From SIG588 sp045599305 (lineage in GTDB: Bacteria; Bacillota; Clostridia; Oscillospirales; Acutalibacteraceae): 33,574 bases of DNA. Below the pieces are notes generated by a model. That model ran no database searches, was not told where the DNA came from, and saw only the letters and a list, made by a program, of their open reading frames with translations. The DNA is taken from assembly GCA_045599305.1 (NCBI GenBank), contig JAZRVU010000080.1, positions 1 through 33,574 of the forward strand, read 5' to 3'. Shown here piece after piece: positions 1 to 8,625 of the stretch (position 1 is its first letter; each line of letters starts with the position of its first letter). A program made the position numbers and the translations under genes.

Positions 1-379
1 CACGGCGATACGGTCGAATCCGTTTTCGTCGGCTACCTTATCAAAGAACGCATAGCGCATCGCCCGGCCGGCCTCTTCGATGCCGCAGTGCCGCCGCTTG
101 GCCTCGCCGGCCACATCCACGTGACTGACGAAAAACGGGACATCGCGCGCCGCACAAAAGGCACGCACCAGTTCCTCATCGCGGTCGGCCTCGGCACCGC
201 GCAGCCCGTGATTCATATGCGCCGCAGCCACAAGGCCAAGACCCTGTGCCTCGCGCAGTTCCAGCAACACCGAAAGCAGCGTCATGGAATCTGCACCGCC
301 GGAGACAGCTACCAACACACGGTCGCCCGCACCGAGCATCCGCTCTTTGCCGATCAGCGACAGGACTTTCTCTTTCAAA

Positions 380-387
<8 letters not shown>
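1..387 (-). CDS. tilS: tRNA(Ile)-lysidine synthase TilS, N-terminal part (runs off the left edge)
   Basis: Only the first 129 codons lie in the window. TilS uses ATP and lysine to convert C34 of the tRNA-Ile CAU anticodon to lysidine, so that it reads AUA and is charged with isoleucine. Seen here: the PP-loop ATPase motif SGGADS at residues 29-34 after a VLVAVSGG strand, and the family signature HMNHGLRGAEADRDE starting near residue 57. The ATG at 387 lies inside the end of dnaB; the overlap is 8 bases (ATGGCTGA), which suggests translational coupling. It is the last gene in the window of the rnj-gdpP-rplI-dnaB operon. The C-terminal domains are outside the window, so integrity cannot be judged. 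Confidence 0.93.
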
Positions 388-1750
<1,363 letters not shown>

Positions 1751-1774
1751 AATGAGTGACCTCACATTTGGTTT

Positions 1775-2215
1775 TTATTCGGAAACCACCACGAAGATCT
1801 TGGCGGTGATCCCTGCCGGCAATTTGACCTCCGCCTCATAGGTGCCGTGCGTCTTGACATCGTCCATGCTGATCTTGCGGCGATCCACATCGATCTGGAA
1901 CTGGGCTTTCAGCATCTCGGCCACCTCTTTGGTGGTAACAGAGCCGAACAGGCGGCCGTTCTGGCCGGCCTTGGCCACGATTTTCACCGACTTGCCGTTA
2001 ATCTTATCGGCCGCAGCCTGTGCTTCCTTTTTCTCTTCGGCTTTGTGGAATCGCTCGGCTTCTTCTTTGTTTTTCAGTTCATTCATGGCCTGCGCGTCTG
2101 CCTCTGCGGCAAGCCCGCGCGGGAACAGGAAATTGCGGGCATATCCGTCGGAAACGGTGACCAACTCGCCTTTTTTCCCCTGTCCTTTCACATCCTGCTT
2201 CAATACGACTTTCAT
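1775..2215 (-). CDS. rplI: 50S ribosomal protein L9
   Basis: Binds 23S rRNA near the base of the L1 stalk of the large subunit. Seen: the N-terminal signature MKVVLKQDVKGQGKKG and the conserved GYARNFLFPRGLA (about 24-36), then a charged connecting helix rich in Lys and Glu, then the C-terminal domain with GRLFGSVT near residue 88. With this start it is 146 aa, close to the usual 147-150. A second ATG two codons upstream (2221) is possible, but it would leave only 3 bases after GGAGG, whereas the start at 2215 leaves 9 and matches the family N-terminus. It lies between gdpP and dnaB in the same operon. Confidence 0.95.
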   Translation of the reverse strand: MKVVLKQDVKGQGKKGELVTVSDGYARNFLFPRGLAAEADAQAMNELKNKEEAERFHKAEEKKEAQAAADKINGKSVKIVAKAGQNGRLFGSVTTKEVAEMLKAQFQIDVDRRKISMDDVKTHGTYEAEVKLPAGITAKIFVVVSE

Positions 2216-2247
2216 ATTCATTTACCTCCCGGATAAGTTTACTGTGT

Positions 2248-4248
2248 TTATTTTGCCATACCGACCTGTGCGGCAAGGGAGCGCTCACGTTCCTCCTGAT
2301 GGTGGTCGATCGCCGCCATCAGCTTGGCCTTGGCGTCCTCCATCGTCACACCGGCGAGCTGTGCACCGGCCATAGTGATATGGCCGCCGCCGCCGATCGC
2401 CTCCATGACCAGCTGCACGTTGAATTCCCCGAACGAGCGGGCAGAGATATTGACCGTGTTATTTTCACGGAACATCGTGAAGGAGGCGTGGATTCCCTTG
2501 ATGGAAAGGAGTTCATCGGCAGCCTGTGCCGCCGCCACACGCATATCCCCCTCGCCGCTCGCATCGCAGGCGATGGCTGTATTGTGATAGATCTCCGCAT
2601 GAGAGATGATATCCGACTTTTTGCGATAGGTCTCCATGGTGCCGGTGAACATCCGCTTGACCTCCACCGTATCGGCGCCCAGACGGCGCAGATACGCGGC
2701 GGCTTCAAAGGTGCGGACGCCGGTCTTCATCACAAAGCTGCGCGTATCCAGCATGATACCGGACAAAAGTGCCTCCGCATCCAACTGTGTCAGGCGATTG
2801 TCCCCCATATACTGCAGCAGCTCGGTGACAAGTTCCGATGCAGAACTGGAGTATGGCTCGTGATAAAAGAGCAGGGCATTGTCGATATAGTCCACCATCT
2901 TGCGGTGATGGTCGATCACAGCCACGGAACGTGCCGCATTCAGCAGTTCCCGGCTCTCCACCATTTCACGGTTATGGGTGTCGGTAATGATCAGCAGCGT
3001 GTGCTCGGTGAGCATATCCATCGCCTCAGATGCCTCGATGAAAATGCCGCCGCGCCCCGCTTCTTCATAACGGTCGATCAACTCTGTGGCCAGCGTTTTG
3101 CTGCGATCGGTCACCACAAAGGCGGCCTTGCCGCAGCCGCGTGCCATCGTGGCCAGCGCCACCGCCGAGCCGAGACAGTCGAGATCGGAGAAGCGGTGCC
3201 CCATCACCAGCACCTCGGTGCAGCTGTCAAGCAGTTCCTGCAAAGCGGAGGCGACCACACGCGTGCGCACCTTGGTGCGTTTTTCCACTCCCTTGGACAC
3301 GCCGCCGTAAAAATCGAATCCGGCGGCCGTCTTGACTGCCGCCTGATCGCCGCCGCGGCCAAGCGCCATTTCCACAGCCTGGCGAGCCAACGCTTCACTT
3401 TCGTGAAGGTCATTCCCCTGCCCCACACCGATGGAGAGAGTAACCGCTCCCATATGATCGCCGAATTTCTGTGCACGTACCTGGTCAAGGATACGGAACT
3501 TCTGTGCGATCATCTCATCCAACTGACGACGTTCCAATACGATCTGAAACCAGTCATGGTTGTATTTTTTGATGATCCCGGTGCCGCCGGAGACCCAGTC
3601 CTCAAGCAGCGTCTCTGTGGCACCGATGATCTGGGCACGCTCACTGTCGCGCAGGGTCTGCGCCACCTCTTCCACGTTGTCTATGTAGACAAGCATGACA
3701 GCGGGGCGGCTGAGTTCGTATTCCTTTTCGATCTCGCGGGAATGGGTCACATCCACATAGTAAAGCACATACAGGCTGGCATCGCGGGCACCGATGGCTC
3801 CTGCAAATATCTGGTACTGCCTGCCGTTTACCGATACCTCTGTGCAGGCCGTGGTCTCCTGCACCTGCTGCATGGGCATCCCGCCGGTCACAAAACCGAC
3901 CGACTCGCCATAGGCCTCGGCGCCGTCCAGCACCTGTTCACGGAACACCGCATTATACCACAGGATCTCTCCTTCAGAGGAACAGACGACCGTCGGCAGC
4001 GGAAACCGCTCCACCGCGCCGCGCTCCGCGTGATTGAGAGTGGCACCGATCTTGCTCATGTACCGCGCCACATCGCGTTTCAGACGCAGCAGACGCAGCA
4101 CGGTAAACACCACGATGGCGGCCAGCACGATCAGTTCGCCGCAGAACAAGCGCCAGTCGATGAAAAAGGAGACGGCGGTAAATACCGCCAAAGCGATCAG
4201 CGGTACCCAAATTGCCGGAGTTAGGCGAAAAACAGAACGTTTCTTCAT
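2248..4248 (-). CDS. gdpP: GdpP-type membrane c-di-AMP phosphodiesterase (DHH family)
   Basis: Membrane protein expected to hydrolyse cyclic di-AMP to pApA and so tune potassium and osmotic homeostasis and cell-wall stress. Domains seen in 666 aa: two hydrophobic segments at about 11-30 and 35-52; a PAS-like region about 75-170; a degenerate GGDEF-like region about 180-300 without an intact GGDEF motif; a DHH domain with HRFSDLD (351-357), TDTH (423-426), DHH (446-448) and LDTRSF (500-505); and a DHHA1 end with GGGGH (619-623). This is the full GdpP/YybT architecture with the metal ligands present. The ATG at 4248 has GGGAG 9 bases upstream. It follows rnj by 36 bases. The degenerate GGDEF makes diguanylate cyclase activity unlikely. 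Confidence 0.95.
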   Translation of the reverse strand: MKKRSVFRLTPAIWVPLIALAVFTAVSFFIDWRLFCGELIVLAAIVVFTVLRLLRLKRDVARYMSKIGATLNHAERGAVERFPLPTVVCSSEGEILWYNAVFREQVLDGAEAYGESVGFVTGGMPMQQVQETTACTEVSVNGRQYQIFAGAIGARDASLYVLYYVDVTHSREIEKEYELSRPAVMLVYIDNVEEVAQTLRDSERAQIIGATETLLEDWVSGGTGIIKKYNHDWFQIVLERRQLDEMIAQKFRILDQVRAQKFGDHMGAVTLSIGVGQGNDLHESEALARQAVEMALGRGGDQAAVKTAAGFDFYGGVSKGVEKRTKVRTRVVASALQELLDSCTEVLVMGHRFSDLDCLGSAVALATMARGCGKAAFVVTDRSKTLATELIDRYEEAGRGGIFIEASEAMDMLTEHTLLIITDTHNREMVESRELLNAARSVAVIDHHRKMVDYIDNALLFYHEPYSSSASELVTELLQYMGDNRLTQLDAEALLSGIMLDTRSFVMKTGVRTFEAAAYLRRLGADTVEVKRMFTGTMETYRKKSDIISHAEIYHNTAIACDASGEGDMRVAAAQAADELLSIKGIHASFTMFRENNTVNISARSFGEFNVQLVMEAIGGGGHITMAGAQLAGVTMEDAKAKLMAAIDHHQEERERSLAAQVGMAK

Positions 4249-4284
4249 GGCATACGGCTCCCTTCGGTAAAATCGGGAAATCGA

Positions 4285-6102
4285 TCAGACATCCATGATG
4301 ATCGGCAAAATCATCGGACTGCGTTTGGTACGCTGGAAAACCATGCGGGAAAGCTCGTCGCGCACCCGCGTTTTCATGGCCGACCAGTCACTGCGTTCGC
4401 TGCAGCATTCCTCCAGCACGCGATAGGTCAGATCGCGTGCCTCCTCAATCAGTTCCTCGGATTCCCGCACATACACAAATCCGCGGGACACGATGTCCGG
4501 CCCGGAAATCACATGGCCGGCTGCCTGGTCGATCGAGGCGACCACCACGATCAGACCGTCTTCCGCTAGATGGCGGCGATCGCGCAGCACGATGCTGCCC
4601 ACATCCCCCACACCAAGGCCGTCTACCAGCACGCGGCCGGCCGGCACCGTACCGGTGACCTCCATTTTCTCGCGGGTCAGTTCCACGATCATGCCGTTAT
4701 CGGCAATGAGCACGTGCTGACGATCCATACCCATGGCATAGGCCAGTTCGGCGTGCTTTTGCAGATGCTTCTGTTCACCGTGAACGGGAATGAAATACTG
4801 CGGCCGGGTAAGGCCCTGGATGATCTTCAGTTCCTCGCGGCAGGCGTGGCCGGAAACGTGTACATCATACATCCGCTCATATACGACCTCGCAGCCGCGC
4901 TTGAGCAGTTCATCCACCACGCGCCCCACCATTTTTTCGTTGCCGGGAATGGGATTGGCGGAAATGATGATATAATCATCCGGCCCGACCTCGACCTTGC
5001 GGTGGTCGGAGAACGCCATGCGGGAGAGCGCGGACATCGGCTCTCCCTGGCTGCCGGTGGTGATCAGCGTAAGCTGCTCTTTCGGATAACGGTTGATGAG
5101 ATCGATGTCGATCATCAGCCCCTCCGGGCACCGCAGGTAACCGAGTTCGACGGCGATGGTGACATAATTGAGCATGCTGCGGCCGGAAATGGCCACCTTA
5201 CGGCCGTCCCGCTCTGCCGCGTCGATGATCTGCTGGATGCGGTGCAGGTTGGAGGAAAAGGTGGCAATGATAAGCCGTTTTCCCTCCGCCCGCGGAAAGA
5301 GCGTGGCAAAACTCTCGCCGACGGTACGCTCGCTCGGGGTATAGCCCGGACGCTCGGCATTGGTGGAATCGGCCATCAGCGCCAGCACGCCCTCGTTGCC
5401 CATCTGACCGAAACGGGTCAGATCGATCATGTCGCCGGAAATGGGGGTGCAGTCGATCTTGAAATCGCCGGTATGCACCACATAACCGATCGGCGTTTTG
5501 ATCCCCAGCGCCATGGCATCGGGGATCGAGTGGTTAACACGGATGAACTCGACCGACAAAGCGCCGAACGGCACCGTGTCCCCCGCTTTCACCTCGTGCA
5601 GGCGCGCTTTGTTCTGCAGACCGAACTCGCGCAGCTTGGACTCGATCAGCGCCAGTGTCAGTTTGGCGGCATAGATCGGCAGGTCGATCTGCTTGAGCAG
5701 ATACGGCAGACCGCCGATATGGTCTTCATGGCCGTGCGTAACCACAATACCGCGGATGCGTTCCTTGTTCTTCTCCACCCAGGTATAGTCTGCCAGCACG
5801 ATGTCCACACCGGGCATATCCTCGTCCGGAAAAGACATACCGCAGTCGATCAGAATGGCGTCTTCGCCGTATTCGACCATGGTGATATTCTTGCCGATCT
5901 CGTTCAGGCCGCCCAAAAAGGTGATCTTCACCGGCAGTTTCGGCTGCTCACGGCGGGCAGTGGCAGTACCCTGCGGTTTCCGGCGGCGAGTCTGGGGCTG
6001 CTTATCGGGAGCCGCCGCAGCAGAGCGGCGGGTGTTTTGCTCGTTTTGGTTGTTGACAGAAGTGTTTTTTTGTGTGTTCTTTTTTGTTGCGGTATTCGCC
6101 AA
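4285..6102 (-). CDS. rnj: Ribonuclease J (metallo-beta-lactamase/beta-CASP RNase)
   Basis: Endo- and 5'-3' exoribonuclease for mRNA decay and rRNA maturation. The 605-aa protein has a basic, Asn/Gln/Lys-rich tail of about 54 residues, then the metallo-beta-lactamase fold: the zinc motif HGHEDH at 123-128, H191, and HTGDFKID at 210-217, followed by the beta-CASP domain (MADSTNAERPG near 243, later SGHACREEL). The start codon is TTG at 6102, supported by a perfect GAGGAGG with 7 bases between GGAGG and the start and by the absence of a better ATG. It is the first gene of the operon, with a leader of about 109 bases after the promoter at 6218-6245. Firmicutes often have two RNase J paralogues; which one this is cannot be decided here. 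Confidence 0.95.
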   Translation of the reverse strand: MANTATKKNTQKNTSVNNQNEQNTRRSAAAAPDKQPQTRRRKPQGTATARREQPKLPVKITFLGGLNEIGKNITMVEYGEDAILIDCGMSFPDEDMPGVDIVLADYTWVEKNKERIRGIVVTHGHEDHIGGLPYLLKQIDLPIYAAKLTLALIESKLREFGLQNKARLHEVKAGDTVPFGALSVEFIRVNHSIPDAMALGIKTPIGYVVHTGDFKIDCTPISGDMIDLTRFGQMGNEGVLALMADSTNAERPGYTPSERTVGESFATLFPRAEGKRLIIATFSSNLHRIQQIIDAAERDGRKVAISGRSMLNYVTIAVELGYLRCPEGLMIDIDLINRYPKEQLTLITTGSQGEPMSALSRMAFSDHRKVEVGPDDYIIISANPIPGNEKMVGRVVDELLKRGCEVVYERMYDVHVSGHACREELKIIQGLTRPQYFIPVHGEQKHLQKHAELAYAMGMDRQHVLIADNGMIVELTREKMEVTGTVPAGRVLVDGLGVGDVGSIVLRDRRHLAEDGLIVVVASIDQAAGHVISGPDIVSRGFVYVRESEELIEEARDLTYRVLEECCSERSDWSAMKTRVRDELSRMVFQRTKRSPMILPIIMDV

Positions 6103-6217
6103 AAGAATTCCTCCTCAGAAAAGTGATATGTACTTGCGCGCAGATATCGAAATGCCCGCTGACCGCGGAGCCCGAAACGGATCAGTTGTTGAAAAATGTC
6201 CACACGTAATCTATTAT

Positions 6218-6245
6218 ATTATAAACCAAATTCTTCCGTTGTCAA
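6218..6245 (-). promoter_or_regulatory. SigA-type promoter of the rnj-gdpP-rplI-dnaB-tilS operon
   Basis: On the minus strand TTGACA (6240-6245) and TATAAT (6218-6223) are both perfect matches to the consensus, with a 16-base spacer. The predicted start lies near 6211, leaving a leader of about 109 bases before the rnj TTG codon. The divergent rnhA promoter lies about 75 bases away. Confidence 0.85.
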
Positions 6246-6319
6246 GGGGAAAGAGAGAAGTCTGTCTGCACTGCGCGGAAAGTATTGGCAGGTATGCGCT
6301 TTTTTATTTTCAATTTTTG

Positions 6320-6348
6320 TTGACAAATACCCGCAAATGGCGGATAAT
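6320..6348 (+). promoter_or_regulatory. SigA-type promoter of rnhA
   Basis: TTGACA at 6320-6325 and GATAAT at 6343-6348, separated by 17 bases. Transcription should start near 6355, giving a very short leader that still contains the GAGGT ribosome binding site of rnhA. Confidence 0.82.
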
Positions 6349-6371
6349 ACTATTCTGTGAGGTGAGACGGG

Positions 6372-6812
6372 ATGAAAGAAGTGGAACTGTTTACCGACGG
6401 CGCCTGCTCCGGCAATCCGGGCCCCGGCGGCTGGGGGGCGATCTTGCGCTATAACGGGCGCGAAAAGGAGCTTTCCGGCGGCGAGGCGCAGACGACAAAC
6501 AACCGTATGGAGCTCACCGCGGTGATCGAAGGCCTGTCCGCCCTGAAAGAGCCGTGTATCGTGCATCTGTGCAGCGATTCCAGATATGTGATCGACGCCC
6601 TGCAGAAGGGGTGGGCCGAAAGCTGGCGCGCCCACGGCTGGAAACGTGCCGACCGCTCCCCTGCTCTGAACGCCGATCTGTGGGAGCAGCTGCTGACGCT
6701 CACACGCACGCATCAACTGACCTATCAGTGGGTACACGGACACCAGGGACACCCCGAAAATGAACGCTGCGACGCGCTGGCAGTTGCCCAGTCACAGAGA
6801 TTCACAGGCTGA
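6372..6812 (+). CDS. rnhA: Ribonuclease HI
   Basis: Cleaves the RNA strand of RNA-DNA hybrids in the cytoplasm (R-loops, primers). At 146 aa it has the usual length of the single-domain bacterial enzyme. The catalytic carboxylates are visible: D9 in LFTDGACSGNPGPGGWG, E47 in NNRMELTA, D69 in CSDSRYV and D134 in ERCDALA, with the active-site histidine region WVHGHQGHPENE at 120-131. The ATG has GAGGT 8 bases upstream. No obvious intrinsic terminator follows, so some read-through into the Fe-S genes is possible, although those have their own promoter. Confidence 0.96.
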   Translation: MKEVELFTDGACSGNPGPGGWGAILRYNGREKELSGGEAQTTNNRMELTAVIEGLSALKEPCIVHLCSDSRYVIDALQKGWAESWRAHGWKRADRSPALNADLWEQLLTLTRTHQLTYQWVHGHQGHPENERCDALAVAQSQRFTG

Positions 6813-6857
6813 CTAAAACGCAGGTATAAAATCCGCTAAACTTTTACATTTTATATA

Positions 6858-6891
6858 TTGCAATCTCTACCAAAATGGTATATATTATACC
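6858..6891 (+). promoter_or_regulatory. Promoter of the iscS-iscU operon with nested palindromes (candidate operator)
   Basis: TTGCAA (6858-6863), a 17-base spacer and TATATT (6881-6886) form a likely SigA promoter. Inside the spacer lies TACCA-AAA-TGGTA (6868-6880); overlapping it and the -10 box lies GGTATA-TAT-TATACC (6877-6891). An octamer CAGGTATA at 6821-6828 recurs inverted as TATACCTG at 6886-6893. Such symmetry over a promoter core is what a dimeric repressor site looks like. An Rrf2/IscR-type regulator is a guess from the Fe-S context; no such gene is in the window. Confidence 0.6.
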
Positions 6892-6920
6892 TGTGAGTTT
6901 TTGACGAAAGGCAGACCTTT

Positions 6921-8108
6921 ATGAAACACGAAATGATCTACGCGGACAACGCCGCCACCACGCAATTGGCACCCGAGGCGCTGGACGCGATGATGCCGTA
7001 CCTCACCGGCGAATACGGCAACCCCTCTTCCCTGTATTCCTTCGGGCAGAGCGCCCGGCAGGGTGTGGATGAAGCCCGCAAAACCATGGCGGAATGTCTG
7101 GGCTGCCAGCCCGGTGAAGTGTATTTCACCTCCGGCGGCAGTGAGGCAGACAACTGGGCTATCAAAATGACCGCTGCCGCCATGAAAAAGAAAGGCAAGA
7201 CCCACATTATCTCCTCTGCATTCGAGCATCACGCTGTGCTGCACAGCCTGAAAGCGCTGGAAAAGCAGGGATTCGAGGTCACACTGCTGCCGGTCTACGA
7301 TAACGGCATCGTGCGGGTGGAGGATCTGAAAGCCGCCATCCGCCCCGAAACAGGGCTGGTCACGGTCATGTTCGCCAACAATGAGATCGGCACCGTGCAA
7401 CCCATTGCCGAGATCGGCGCCATCTGCCGTGAAAACGGCATCCTGTTCCACACCGATGCGGTGCAGGCTGTCGGCCACCTCCCCATCGACTTTGCCGGCA
7501 TGAATATCGATATGCTCTCCCTCTCCGGCCACAAATTTCACGGCCCGAAAGGCGTGGGTGCCCTGCTGATCCGCCGCGGCCTGCGGTTTGATAACCTCAT
7601 CGACGGCGGTGCACAGGAGCACAACCGCCGCGCCGGCACCGAAAACACCGCCGGCGTCGTGGGCATGGCCACCGCGCTGAAGCTTTGCTGTGACCGTATG
7701 GCCACCGTCACGCCGCAGATCATTGCCCGGCGTGACCGACTGATCGACGGACTGCTCGGCTCGGTGATCCGCTGCCGCCTGAACGGTGACCGCACCTGCC
7801 GTCTGCCCGGCAATGTCAATATCAGTTTTGAAGGGATCGAGGGCGAAAGCCTGCTGCTTTTGCTGGATATGAACGGCATCTGTGCCTCCTCCGGCTCTGC
7901 CTGCACCTCCGGCTCGCTGGATCCGAGCCACGTGCTGCTGGCTATCGGGCTGAAGCACGAAGTCGCACACGGCTCGCTGCGGCTGACCATTTCGGAAGAC
8001 ACCTCGGATGAGGAAATCGACCACATTCTGGCCACCGTGCCGCAGGTCGTTGACCGTTTGCGGGATATGTCTCCCCTGTGGGAAGAGATCATGAAACAAA
8101 ACTCCTGA
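6921..8108 (+). CDS. iscS: Cysteine desulfurase (IscS/NifS family)
   Basis: PLP enzyme that takes sulfur from cysteine as a persulfide and passes it to a scaffold for Fe-S cluster building (and possibly tRNA thiolation). The protein is 395 aa. Seen: the N-terminal YADNAATT motif, SGGSEADN at 71-78, FEHHA with the PLP-stacking histidine near 103-104, the cofactor lysine K205 in LSGHKFHGPKG, the RRAGTEN motif near 236-242, and the persulfide-carrying cysteine C328 in CASSGSACTSGS. The short loop around that cysteine is of the NifS/IscS type, not SufS. It is followed after 24 bases by an IscU scaffold, so the pair probably forms a minimal ISC/NIF operon. The ribosome binding site is weak (GAAAGG, about 10 bases away). 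Confidence 0.95.
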   Translation: MKHEMIYADNAATTQLAPEALDAMMPYLTGEYGNPSSLYSFGQSARQGVDEARKTMAECLGCQPGEVYFTSGGSEADNWAIKMTAAAMKKKGKTHIISSAFEHHAVLHSLKALEKQGFEVTLLPVYDNGIVRVEDLKAAIRPETGLVTVMFANNEIGTVQPIAEIGAICRENGILFHTDAVQAVGHLPIDFAGMNIDMLSLSGHKFHGPKGVGALLIRRGLRFDNLIDGGAQEHNRRAGTENTAGVVGMATALKLCCDRMATVTPQIIARRDRLIDGLLGSVIRCRLNGDRTCRLPGNVNISFEGIEGESLLLLLDMNGICASSGSACTSGSLDPSHVLLAIGLKHEVAHGSLRLTISEDTSDEEIDHILATVPQVVDRLRDMSPLWEEIMKQNS

Positions 8109-8132
8109 CATAAGAAAGGAAAGCGTATAGAT

Positions 8133-8573
8133 ATGGCAGCATTTTACAGTGAAAAAGTCATGGATCATTTCACCAATCCCCGCAATGTGGGCGAACTGGC
8201 CGACGCCAACGGCATCGGTGAGATCGGCAACGCCAAATGCGGAGATATCATGAAAATGTACATCCGGGTGGAAAACGGCATCATCGCCGACGTGAAATTC
8301 AAGACCTTCGGCTGCGGCTCCGCCATTGCCACCAGTTCCATCGCCACCGAAATGATCAAGGGCAAAACGATCGAGGAGGCGCTGCAGCTTTCCAACAAGG
8401 CTGTGGTGGAGGCACTGGACGGTCTGCCGGCGCACAAGCTGCACTGCTCTGTGCTGGCGGAACAGTCCATCAAGGCCGCCATTGCCGACTATTATCAGCG
8501 GCAGGGCATCGATCCCGAGCCCATTGTGGGCAAGATCGAATCGGCCGAGGAATTCGAAGCCTGCCACCTTTGA
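8133..8573 (+). CDS. iscU: Fe-S cluster assembly scaffold, IscU/NifU N-terminal type
   Basis: Scaffold on which [2Fe-2S] clusters are built with sulfur from the upstream cysteine desulfurase, before transfer to apo-proteins. At 146 aa it starts with the family signature YSEKVMDHFTNPRNVGEL. The three ligand cysteines are visible: C36 in NAKCGD, C61 in TFGCGSA and C105 in LHCSVLA, with the partner aspartate D38. No NifU-type ferredoxin or C-terminal Nfu domain is present. It has GAAAGGA upstream and lies 24 bases after iscS; a strong terminator follows. Many Clostridia annotate this protein as nifU. Confidence 0.94.
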   Translation: MAAFYSEKVMDHFTNPRNVGELADANGIGEIGNAKCGDIMKMYIRVENGIIADVKFKTFGCGSAIATSSIATEMIKGKTIEEALQLSNKAVVEALDGLPAHKLHCSVLAEQSIKAAIADYYQRQGIDPEPIVGKIESAEEFEACHL

Positions 8574-8583
8574 GCAAAACGAA

Positions 8584-8621
8584 AACAGCGAAGCAGTTCA
8601 CACTGCTTCGCTGTTTTTTTT
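8584..8621. terminator. Bidirectional intrinsic terminator between iscU and the ABC-DUF1854-ABC operon
   Basis: A perfect 13-bp stem, AACAGCGAAGCAG (8584-8596) paired with CTGCTTCGCTGTT (8603-8615), has a 6-base loop and runs into a T tract to 8621. An A run precedes the stem, so it can serve the converging minus-strand operon too. Confidence 0.9.
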
Positions 8622-8625
8622 GCGT

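Noticed and set aside
2299..4224. Plus-strand open frame of 641 codons opposite gdpP
   Set aside because: Mirror of the GdpP gene; no domains, and the composition is typical of an antisense frame.
2248..4248. GdpP as a diguanylate cyclase
   Set aside because: The central domain lacks the GGDEF active-site motif; the intact DHH-DHHA1 part indicates a phosphodiesterase.
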